Below, piece by piece: positions 23,408 to 33,113 of a stretch of 64,000 nucleotides of DNA; within the stretch, counting starts at the first letter, position 1; every line of letters begins with the position of its first letter. The notes beneath the pieces were generated by a model, which ran no database searches, was not told the DNA's origin, and saw only the letters and a list, made by a program, of their open reading frames with translations. The DNA lies in assembly GCA_963853835.1 (NCBI GenBank), contig OY970825.1:40148908-40212907 (forward strand). The letters run 5' to 3'. A program made the position numbers and the translations under genes. Source of the stretch: Calendula officinalis (lineage: Eukaryota > Streptophyta > Magnoliopsida > Asterales > Asteraceae).

Positions 23408-24320
23408 TAAACCACATTTAATATAACATTGAATTAGTTATAGATCACACTAATTGGTAAGGCTGTAGGGTATGTCCTCTCCACGGCACCAAGAGGTTGA
23501 ACTTCAAGGCGTGGAGATGAGCAAAACACTATCCTCACGCCGTGAGGATTCGTGGGAGGAGGGTGGCGACGACCACATGCCTTCACGAGTTTACGAGGTG
23601 GTGTATTTAATATTTAGATGGGTGTGATGTGTATTTCCACCAAAGTTAATCTATAGTCGAATTGATTGTAAGATTACTCAGGAAAATACATTGATTCAAT
23701 ACAAAGAAAAATACATTGATTCATTTGGATCTTAAAAACTTGTTCAATACAAAGAAAAAGATTTTTTTTTAAGAAAAAAACTCAATTTTTTTAATATAAA
23801 AAATTGAATACTCCAGAGTCTTAAACAAACTATAGATAAGCCAAAAAAAACTTCGAATGAGTCAAAAAACATAAACATGCCAAAATTGGGCATAAAACAA
23901 AAGTTCAACAATTAAGCATTAAACATAAAACACTAAAAATGCAAATAACGATCCAAAAGGAGCATATGTGGGCCCGGAAGATCCGTAAACCGCCTTTGGT
24001 AGTTTTTAGCACATAGCCCTCGTGAATACGGAACTTTTGACTTGTCATACTAATATATTAATAATTACTTTGCCCCCTTTTAGCATGCAACAAGAACACA
24101 AATTTAATTAGACGATGGAGGCCATGTGTATTCCATGGTGTTAAAATTATTATATGAGTTTACGAGTGATAAGTACGTATGTCAAACAAACCCTGCACAG
24201 CTATCATTAATGGTCCAACTACAAGATTATTAATTAATTTGAATTTTGTTTGTTCTTGTAAATTAATTATATATTATCGTTCCTACTTAGCAAGAAATTC
24301 AACAAAACTGAATGAATATA
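23408..24320. other. Upstream region of P450 B
   Basis: No gene. AT-rich DNA with A-tracts (23765-23850) and a short GC-rich stretch (23465-23600) that looks like part of a non-autonomous element. Identical in order to 44028-44940. The short frame at 24179-24385 is conserved only because the whole block is duplicated. Confidence 0.55.
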
Positions 24321-24420
24321 ATACTCAATTGGGTCAGAAACAACTGCATTTGACCAAATTAGAACTAACAGATGAAGCATCTTGAGTATTGAAAGTTTGA
24401 AACACGGAGGCAGTTAAGCC

Positions 24421-24428
24421 TATAAATT
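24421..24428 (+). promoter_or_regulatory. TATA box of P450 copy B
   Basis: TATAAATT, 81 bases before the ATG at 24509, same spacing as in copies A and C. Confidence 0.65.
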
Positions 24429-24508
24429 CACGGGAGTATCAAATACGAAAATCATTCACAAACAACTCATTAAAACACTTACATCGCTCTCATAAAAAGC
24501 CGCTAATA

Positions 24509-26201
24509 ATGGATGTTGCAACTTTTATTACAGATAATAATCTCTCGTTCCCTTTCTTCGTTGTATCAACAATCTTGTTCCTTTTATTCACCTTCAGACA
24601 AACAAAACTGTTTTCAGCTTCTAAAAGCAAAATAAAAAACATCCCACCAGGTCCATCACGGCTGCCCATCATCGGAAACTTACATCAAGTGGGGAACAAT
24701 CCTCATGTTTCCTTTGCCAATTTTGCCAAAAAATACGGTCCTCTCGTTTCTGTCCGATTAGGCCAGGAATTGGTTGTGGTCGCTTCTTCAACTGAAGCAG
24801 CGACCGCAATTCTCAAGACTCAAGATCGTCTTCTTTCGTCTCGTACGGTTCCTGCTGCATTTCAGCAGGAAGCCCTAATCCCACACTCCCTCATTTGGGC
24901 TGACACCAACCAAACATGGAAAACCTTAAGAACCCTTTGCAGAACTGAACTTTTCTCGGCTAAAGCCCTAGAAACCCAATCTAGATTACGCGAGGAGAAA
25001 TTGGGCCAAATGCTAAATTTCTTGCATAAAAAGCAAGGACAAGTGATTGACATCCAAGATGTAGTTTTTACTACGTTGCTAAACACTTTGAGCTCCATCG
25101 TATTCTCCAGAGACATGCTAGACTTTTCAGGTGAAGGAGGGTCTCAAGATTGGTTGAAAGAGTCCATGCATAAGGTAATCGAGTATGGAGGCCGCGTAAT
25201 AGATTTCGGTTCATTTTTTCCTATGCTCGAGAGATTTGATCTTCACGGAACAACAAGGGGAACCATGGAAGTGTTTAAGACCGTATTTGCATATTGGGAG
25301 GAAATAATAGAGGAGAGGAGAGCTCTTGTCAATTCCCCTACATGGTCGTCAGACCAAGCTCAGTCTTTCTTGGACAAGATGCTTGAGCATAAATTCTCTA
25401 GCAACCAAATCTATCAATTGGTTATGGTAATAAACATCTCATAATTATTATTACTCCATATAGACTTTTTCATTGTTAATTTGAGGCCGGATGATCAAAC
25501 CACCTTACTTTTTAATTATACCATTCTTTTCATCGCTATCAATGTTGTCTAACCCCACTACTTTTTTTATGATCCAGGAACTATTTGTGGCCGGAACAAA
25601 TACTACAACCTCTACGGTCATGTGGGTTATGTCGGAGCTTGTGAGACACAAAGAAGTGATGTCCCAAATACAAGAAGAGATGAGAAAAGAAATAAACTCA
25701 GATCAAATCACCATCTCTCAACTATCTAAATTTACGTATCTACAATCTTGCATCAAAGAAACGTTTAGATTACACCCACCGGTGCCTCTTCTTCTTCCCC
25801 ATAAGGCGGTCGAGACTTGTGAGGTTATGAATTACACCATTCCTAAGAATACCAAAATATTTGTCAATCTTTGGGCTATGGGACGAGACCCTAAAATCTG
25901 GGACGAGCCGTTATCTTTCAAGCCAGGAAGATTTACGGACTCAAAAATTGATTTTAAAGGCCAAGACTTTGAGTTATTACCATTTGGTTCTGGAAGAAGA
26001 ATATGTCCAGGTTTACCATCGGGCATCCAGAGTGTTGAATTTATATTAGCATCTTTGATTCATGAGTTTGATTGGACTCTTCCAAATGGTGATGATCCAA
26101 CAAAGCTTGACATGAACGAAAAATTCGGGATTGCTATGAAAAGAGAAAACCCTTTAAAGCTAATCTTTAAAGATAAAAACAGTATCACGATGCTTGATTG
26201 A
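24509..26201 (+). CDS. Cytochrome P450, CYP76/CYP80-like (copy B), two exons
   Basis: Exon 1 is 24509-25426 (306 codons), the intron is 25427-25577 (151 bp, GT-AG, phase 0) and exon 2 is 25578-26201; the protein has 513 residues. It should be an endoplasmic-reticulum-anchored monooxygenase fed by NADPH-P450 reductase. Landmarks are the N-terminal hydrophobic anchor, IPPGPSRLP, helix-C WKTLR, I-helix AGTNTTTS, KETFR, PGRF and haem-cysteine loop FGSGRRICPG. It differs from copy A at only a few residues (T for A in WKTLR, R for T in LCRTELF, Q for K in GQMLNF, C for R before KETFR, Q for K in GIQSVEF), and mostly agrees with copies C and D where those can be compared. By recall it looks closest to CYP80, whose known members act on benzylisoquinoline or tropane alkaloids; substrate unknown. 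Confidence 0.92.
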
Positions 26202-26305
26202 TTTGGAATATCTTATCCTGTTTTGTATGTCAAATTTAGTCAACAATTTTATGTCTCATTTATAGTCATTTTTTGATGTATCATATATTCTTGAAATTAA
26301 ATATA

Positions 26306-29266
26306 TTTTTTTTGGAAACGGCAAATATATATAAAAACACTCAACTTAGCAAGAAGCTAAAGAAGGAAAAAGTTTACAAAATAGATAAAAAGGGAGAAAT
26401 ACTTCAATCAACCCAATTACATTGAAAATTGCTCCTATTTTCTATCCACATGAAAGAAGTGGAAATAATATCGCCAGCAATAGTAGTGTGTGATTTATAG
26501 GTGTGATTGAAAACCACCTCATTCCATGCTTTCCAAACGCACCACATCGTACATTGTATGATCATATTGATAATCTTTCTTTTCTTAGGACAATTCCCCT
26601 AACCCACACCGAATTCAACATAAACCAACATCGTGTTGAAGATAGGTGTGGGGATTCCACACCAACCAAATATCCAAGAGGTGATATTAAGCACTTAACA
26701 ACATTTAATAAAAAGATGATCAACAGATTCAACCTCATAGTTGCAAAGTTTACAAGTAGTGGAGCTAATGTTGATACCTCTATTGGCTAAACTGAGTGCC
26801 ACCGGAATCCTTCCCAATCCGACTCTCCAAACGAAGCAATTAACATTTAAAGGAGCGATTTTTGACCATGGCATGTTAATGTAACCCGGGGTGGTGATCT
26901 TCTCATCGAGCCAATGCCTTATGTTATGAACCGCAAACGAACCATCGGGAGAGATTTTACAATGGATAATATCTCTCGAATGGTTCAACCGAATGGTGCT
27001 GATTAAGTGGAGTAAATCACAGAATTCCGAGACTAAATTGTTATTACTAATACCATGTAACCATTTCCAATTGTAGCCAGAGTTGTTAATACGATCAGCG
27101 ACCGGGAACGGTTTGTGTTTATCGATCGCATATAGGGCAGGGAAACGGTACTGAAGTGCGATATCACCAATCCACACGTCTTTCCAAAACAGAAATCTAT
27201 TTCCCGCACCAATTCGTAGTGAAAATAAGTCAGAAAAACCAAACCCGACTTTTGTCAACTCATCAGCAACTCTAGTAATATTTCTCCAAAACACCACCTG
27301 GATTAGATTTTGCCATGCGGTGGATCGGTTTAAAACGCAGACTATGGGCAGCCACAACAACATCTTTCCATATGCAGTGATTTTCATCGCGTAATCGCCA
27401 CCACCATTTCATTAGTAGTGCATGGTTTTGTGATTTTAGAGACCCGATGTCAAGTCCACCATTTTCTTTTGGGGCAATTACGGTTGACCAAGCAACCCAA
27501 TTTAACTTTTTTTTTTCACTTTCAATTCACTACCACCCCAAAGGAATCTTCTCCTAATTTGCTCAAGGCGGTCAATAACACAAGACGGAGCCTTAAAGAT
27601 CGAGAAGTAGTACAAAGGCAAGCTACTAAGTACTGATTTTACAAGTATTAACCTACCACCAAAGGAGAGATTCTTAGCTTTCCATCCGGACAATTTTGAA
27701 GTAAATTGGTCAATTACCCGTACCCAATGCTTCTTTAAATTCATGTTAGCACCCACCAGCACCCCTAGGTAAGTAAATGGAAAGTGCCGGGAATACAACC
27801 GAGAATACTTTCCCAACTATTTAATTGGGATGGAGAGATACCAATTCCAAAAAGTTTGGATTTATGAAAATTTACTGGTAACCCGGAAGATGTGTGAAAC
27901 CATCTAAGAATTCTAGCAAGGTTTTCCATGTTACTACTAGATTCTCCCCCCTCAAAAATCACATCATCTGCATAAAATAAGTTGGAGACGGAAGGGCCGT
28001 TTACACCAAGCTTTAAACCACGATATAGATTTTTTATTACAAGCCGTTTGCATTGCAATATTAAGACCTTCCATAGCAATGATGAATAAGTAAGGAGATA
28101 GCGGATCACCTTGCATAACACCTTTAGAGATTTTAAATTCTTTGGTTGGAGAGCCATTAATAAGAATCAATGCAAATGAAGAGGATAGACAACCATGGAT
28201 TCAACGCCGCCATTTTGACCCGAAATTCATTTGGTCCATAACGGAGTCCAAATAATTCCAATTAATTGAGTCAAAGGCTTTTTCGAAGTCAACTTTAAAC
28301 ATAAGCAAATTTTGTTTTGTGGTTTTTGCCCAAGTACATAGTTTATTGATCACCAACGCGCCTTCTAATATATTCCGGTTACTGATATAAGCCGATTAAG
28401 TGTTACATACAACATCATTGATCACCGATTTGAGCCGAAAAGATAGGGCCTTGGATAGAATCTTGTACACACAATTGATGAGTGATATTGGACGGAAATC
28501 ACTTAACTAAATCGGATCTTTGATTTTTGGAACGAGAGTTATGAATGATAAATTGCAGCCTTGCGCGATAACCCCAGTATCCTCAAAATTCCTAATAAAT
28601 GACATAATGTCGTCTTCAAGGAGGTCGTATTGGGTTTTTATGAACTTCAGTGTGAAACCATCGGGCCCAGGTACCTTTTCACCCCCGCAAGCCCATACCA
28701 CCCTTTTAATTTCCGCTGTAGAGAATGGGAGTTCAATCGAATCCTGCTGCAAATTAGACAATTTAGAAAACATGTTATTAGAAAATTTGGGCATAATAGG
28801 CCAAGAATCATAAAATTTGGCCGTAAAGAACCGCAAAGCTTCACTTCTAATATCATTTGGATCGCTAATCCAACAACGGTTGACCGATAGTCCATGGATA
28901 CGGTTGTTCCTGTTTTTATTTTTGAGGGTGCCATGATAAAATGGTGTGTTCTCATCACCTTCCACGGCCCATTTAACGTGCGCCCGCTGTTTTAAATCCA
29001 AAGTCCGAAATCTCTCCAACTCCTGTAATTTTAATCTACCCGTTTTGACCTCGGTAACTTCAACAGCGGATAAAGGTCTGGATTCGACCAGACTGTCAAG
29101 CTCTAATAATCGAGATTAAATGTCAATAATGGACTTGTTTTCTTTGGAAAATTCAACACTTCTCCACATTTTTATTTCTTTCTTAATATGTTTAAGTTTA
29201 GCAGACAGAATACGGTCAGGGGTCCCAAAACCCTGAAACGACATTAGTCTTTAAGTTTAGCAGACA
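26306..29266 (-). mobile_element. 5'-truncated LINE (L1-like) in the 3' flank of P450 B
   Basis: A non-LTR retrotransposon on the minus strand, with an A tail (T run at 26306-26313) on its left end. Its right end stops inside the linker before reverse transcriptase, so the endonuclease is absent. It splits sequence that is continuous in the 3' flanks of copies C and D. The 17 bases TTTAAGTTTAGCAGACA occur at 29191-29207 and again at the very 5' junction (29250-29266). Confidence 0.9.
26695..29019 (-). pseudogene. LINE reverse transcriptase, broken
   Basis: Pieces in order on the minus strand: 29019-28507 (QRAHVKWAVEGDENT, and the RT entry motif GPDGFTLKF); a central part with stops near 28500-28170; 28170-27765 (KGVMQGDPLSPYLF and the catalytic LFYADDVIF near 27975); 27816-27502 (the thumb, FTYLGVLVG); and 27387-26695, which holds the C-terminal zf-RVT cysteines. 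At least three frame breaks make it non-functional. The same C-terminal part occurs at 32-544. Confidence 0.88.
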
Positions 29267-29820
29267 TATATATGAGGCACCTCATACATATGTTTCTTTA
29301 AATATATGGCTTATGGTGTATGTGATAGATCTATGTTAGTCTAAGAAGACACATTTTTTTCTAAAACAATGGTTAAGTTAATTGAATCATCAGAAAGACA
29401 ATTTAATGACCATCATACATGGTGATAGCTAGGGCACAAAAATACGTTTCTTTACTAATAATTCTATCATTCATTAGAATCCATCATGTAGCTAGCTAGT
29501 GTGTTCACCTTTTTCTTCTATAATAACTTACCATTTAGTGTAAAGATACGTCTGGTTATTAGGTTGACTAAGACCACTCCAACAGTGACTGAAACTGACA
29601 CTTTAGTTTTTTTCCAAATTAGCGTCACGTCAACAGATACACCAACTGACACTAAACTGACGTATGATTCCAACAACACCCCTTGTCTTCACTTTTTTGG
29701 ACCCCACCATCTATTTTACTATATTTTTAATTAAAATAATACTATAATTAGAAAACATTACAATAACTAAGAACATTAAAAAAATTTAAAAACATTACAA
29801 TAACTAAAAAAATACAATAA

Positions 29821-30690
29821 TTAACGTTGACGGAAATTCGGCGGGAGTTACGAAATGTGGTCCACTAGTGCATTGCGAATTTTATCATGCATCTCTCGAT
29901 CCCATAATTCTTTGTCCATTCGAGTGTGCGTTGCAACTCTCTCATTCCACGAGCGTTGTGGCATTTTTTCCGGATTATCCATATATGTCTCCTTCAGTGG
30001 ATACATATTGTGCCCTTGGTCACCTCGTGTGTATTGTCCTTTACATGCCACCGGGAAATTCCTCCAAGGCCGGTGCATACAATCGAAGTTGTCGAGCATC
30101 CCAGGAACACCATGTACTTCGGCATGATGTTGATGTAAGCGTTTCACATCATGCATCGTGGGTTTTCTTATGTACTCGGCCGAAACATTTGATAAAATTA
30201 TTCAAACAATCATATGATGTTTGTTGTCCCATGTGTAAATATTCATCAAACTCATCGGCGGCACAACCATATGCCAATTATCATACGACAGAGGTACATT
30301 TTTGAAGAATATTAAAACCCGATTTTCCGGTAGCGTCGTTATGTTGCCGAAAATACATAAAATATTCCGGTAAAGGATTTTGAGAGTAAGAATTTATACC
30401 ATCACATATACGAAGGAACAACGATCGCATCATACGATAACATCGCCTAAATTAATCTGGCGAGAACGTTGGATTTTCGGCAAAGTAGTCATTATACAAA
30501 CGTTCGTTGACAGCTTTTCGATTTAGAGACGCGTACCTTCTCGGAGCTATCGGTATCGGGGAGACATCATCCAAATCATCATCTGTATCCGAGTCAACAA
30601 CATTCACAATGGCGAACATTTCCTCAGCGTTAAAACACTTGGTTAGCTCAACAATATCTTCCAAATCGGAATCATAATCACCATTTTCTG
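29821..30690 (-). pseudogene. PIF/Harbinger transposase, internally deleted
   Basis: The N-terminal part has an acidic stretch (DSDTDDDLDD) and the region ERLYNDYFAENP. The middle has HHAEVHGVPGMLDNFDC and WRNFPVACKGQYTRGD, typical of plant Harbinger nucleases (first catalytic aspartate in the DC). The sequence then jumps to the C-terminal WNERVATHTRMDKELWDREMHD. The part with the remaining DDE residues is missing, and several stops are present. The second copy (36763-37680) has the same gap, so the deletion came before duplication. Confidence 0.8.
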
Positions 30691-31375
30691 ATGTTTTATA
30701 AGTGTTATAGGGTGGAAGAAAAGAGAATTTTTGTTGTAAAAATATAGTGTTTATGTTGGGTGTTTATAGAAGTAAAAGGGTTTAAAAAATAAAAAAAAAT
30801 AAAAAACGGTAATATTACCATTTTAATTCGAAAAGTTTAAGAAAATAAATTTTTTAATTGGCGGCCCTACCTACTCGCTCCTCCGATCTCTTCCCCGAAA
30901 GATTTCTGAAACCGAAATCCAGTTACCGACGAGCCGTGCCAACGGTTGGAAGCCATCGGCTGCCAGCCAACGGGACCATTGGCACCGATCTAACGAGTTA
31001 ATTTGTGTTTTAGTTGAAGACTTGAACTCTTGAAACAAATATCCGGAAAAGAAAAGATTTTGCTACTTAATAACCGAATATAAATGAGATCGAACGTGAT
31101 GAAAATTCAAAAAATTTACACAGCGTAATTATCTATATATATTTAAAAAATAAGTTACATATTTGAAGTAGCATTTAATTACAATAACTAAATACAATAA
31201 GAAATAATGTAATTAAAAGATATAGTAAAAACTAATAACTCCATCAAATTGTCATATCGAATTTTTTTTTAATAAATATAAATCAAACTACTTATATACT
31301 ACAATTAAGTGAGATAAATTAAGTGAAGTAAATGGTAGAAGTTCAAGAATCATACGTTACATTTTAACTTTCCTA

Positions 31376-31383
31376 TAAAAGCA
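31376..31383 (+). promoter_or_regulatory. TATA box of the mini-gene candidate
   Basis: TATAAAAG at a normal distance from a CA-rich leader and the ATG at 31474. It is absent from the otherwise paralogous flank at 38100. Confidence 0.4.
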
Positions 31384-31473
31384 TATGTATCAAAGATCAC
31401 ACTCACATTTATCCTAACAATAAACTTAGTGTTTTTCTCCAATATAAACAAGTTGACAACGTTTCCTTACAAT

Positions 31474-31662
31474 ATGGATCAAGGTTTGTGCTTAGTGTGA
31501 TCTGATTCGATATTCAATTTAGAATTATAATGTATAATTACAACTACCATTGTTTTTATTTTTGCAGATCAAGACAACAACATCAACACCATCTCATCCC
31601 TCTCTAACATGTTGCACAAGTCCATAACCACAAATTCAATGACAAAACATCATATCATATGA
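31474..31662 (+). CDS. Tiny two-exon gene candidate inside the Helitron-like insertion
   Basis: ATGGATCAAG (31474-31483) is followed by GT at 31484. A TTTTTGCAG acceptor ends at 31567, and an open second exon runs 31568-31662 to TGA. The joined frame is 34 codons (begins MDQDQDNN, ends KHHII). A TATAAAAG box lies at 31376-31383, about 90 bases upstream, and the leader is CA-rich. I do not recognise the peptide. It could be a captured promoter plus the first two exons of a larger gene, cut short by the element; that is more likely than a working peptide gene. The splice sites are inferred only from consensus. Confidence 0.35.
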
Positions 31663-32094
31663 GAAACTCAAGCGTATAATAATATATAAAGATAAAATGA
31701 GTTCCAAGTTTGAATGTAGCATTTGTTAGCATACATAAATTATAATAATATATATTGTATATGTTTTACTTAATATTCGAACGCGTCAACCCAAAATTAG
31801 AAATTATCGTCTTTTTCCCCCATCTCATTTAAATAAATATGGGATACGGGTAAATTGTGATCATGCTTAATATACTTTGCATGTTACACCAATATAATAT
31901 ATACAATTTACGTTCAAAAAACCCTATATCATGAACAAAGCACGTGCATCGCACGGGCCATGTTGTCTCGTCTATATAATATATTACCCATAGTAAACCC
32001 CCGTTGAGTGGAACATTAGGAAAGTGAACAGAACAAAGTTTTGTATATAATTTGTCATATATATAATTTGACGAGTGAATGATACAAAAAGCTC

Positions 32095-32165
32095 TCTAAT
32101 CCTATTGGTAAAATAGTGGAGGTTGGAATGCAAGAGGTTAGTAGTTCGAAATCTGTTTTTGTCAG
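32095..32165 (+). repeat. Possible tRNA-derived SINE remnant
   Basis: CCTATTGGTAAAATAGTGG resembles an A box and TAGTTCGAAATC a B box, about 35 bases apart. The same stretch recurs at 38228-38295. Weak, because neither box is perfect. Confidence 0.3.
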
Positions 32166-32254
32166 TTTAACTTCAATATATTTTCCTTAACATGTATGGC
32201 TTGAATGTATATATGCTTTATATAATTTCAAATATGTATTTTACGAAATACGTA

Positions 32255-33113
32255 TGTAACATACTGAAATCCGGCCTAGTAGTTTTGATTTAAGGTGTTA
32301 TTAGATGACTATTTGCTTAATTGCACAATATATTGTTAAGCCATTTGTCCTATTATGATAAATTTAATCAAGGGGTTAAAATATTTAAATTCCGAAACGT
32401 TTAAGTAGCTAAATGATTTTTATATTTTTGGCTTTGCTTTTGAATTGCGATTTCGAAAATATCTTCTTCGTTAAAATCAGATTTCGTTTGTTATTTTAAA
32501 TAAATTAATTGTGAACCGAACTTTTGGTAAAATACTGTTAAAAAACTAAAGTAAAAGACAACCCCCTTGGTGGTTTCTGCAGCATGGGAGAGGGAGAGGA
32601 CACCCTCTTTTCCTTCCTCTCTTCTCTTTTGGCTCATTACCATTTCCATCACTATTTTGAAATCACCATCCTATTCTTCTCTCTAAAAACCCTCATCTTC
32701 TTCATTGTGTTCTTGAGCTTCCAAGGAGGATAATTAGCTTGTTCCTTGCTCAATCAAAATTCTAAGCTCATGTTTTAGTAGGCCTTGAGGTAAGCTTCAA
32801 CCTACATGTGTTTGTTTTTAATTTCATGCAAGTTGATTAATAAGGGTTTAAGCCATGTGTAGATATTCTTGTTGAATCCTGTTTGTAGAGATGATATTTT
32901 GTGTTCATACAAGCTTTTACATGTAATGTGTGGTTATGTGGTGGATGAAACCTGGGTTTAGTGAAAATCACCTCCAACCTCCATTAATGGTGTTTTGGAG
33001 AAGATGAGTTTTACCAAACCTTAGATTTCTTAAGGTTTTGATGTTTGTTGTTGTTTAATATGTTAAGTTAACATGTTTGGTAAGTTATTTATGCTAGTTA
33101 ACAAGTATTGGTG
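32255..33113 (+). repeat. LTR fragment, copy of the first part of 38393-40476
   Basis: Starts TGTAACATACTGAAATCCGG. The five bases before it are ACGTA, against ACATA at the other copy, so both derive from one insertion that was duplicated with its flank. It breaks at 33113, where retroelement internal DNA begins. Confidence 0.88.

Larger units (their letters stand above)
23098..25586. repeat. Direct duplicate of 43744-46206 (P450 B promoter and exon 1)
   Basis: Offset 20,620 bases over most of its length. By hand I see only about half a dozen substitutions plus a 19-base indel near 23185 and the lesions private to copy C. It carries a truncated end of the repeat element defined at 43046-44027, the 1.4-kb upstream region, exon 1, the intron and the start of exon 2. 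Confidence 0.93.
24322..27238. repeat. Right arm of the large inverted repeat
   Basis: Reverse complement of 1-2917. It contains the proximal promoter and coding region of P450 B and the 3' end of the LINE. The 21.4 kb between the arms is almost all transposon DNA. Confidence 0.93.
31132..31971 (+). mobile_element. Helitron-like insertion, present only in copy 1 of the flank
   Basis: Comparison with 38102-38115 shows extra DNA here. It begins TCTATATATATT, as plant Helitrons often do. Near the right end is a short hairpin (CGTGC-ATC-GCACG at 31943-31955) followed by CTCGT, close to the CTRRT terminus. Neither a rolling-circle replicase nor terminal repeats are present. Exact ends are uncertain by a few bases. 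Confidence 0.5.
29267..33113. repeat. Segmental duplicate, copy 1 (P450 3' flank)
   Basis: Matches 36225-39256 in the same orientation: the flank of P450 (TATGGCTTATGGTGTATGTG), a PIF/Harbinger remnant, a SINE-like stretch and the first part of an LTR. Copy 1 has an extra insertion at about 31128-31974. It breaks off inside the LTR at 33113. Confidence 0.9.

Noticed and set aside
24862..25116. 84-residue antisense frame in P450 exon 1, present at three loci
   Set aside because: It is conserved only because exon 1 is conserved; it is a shadow of the sense frame.
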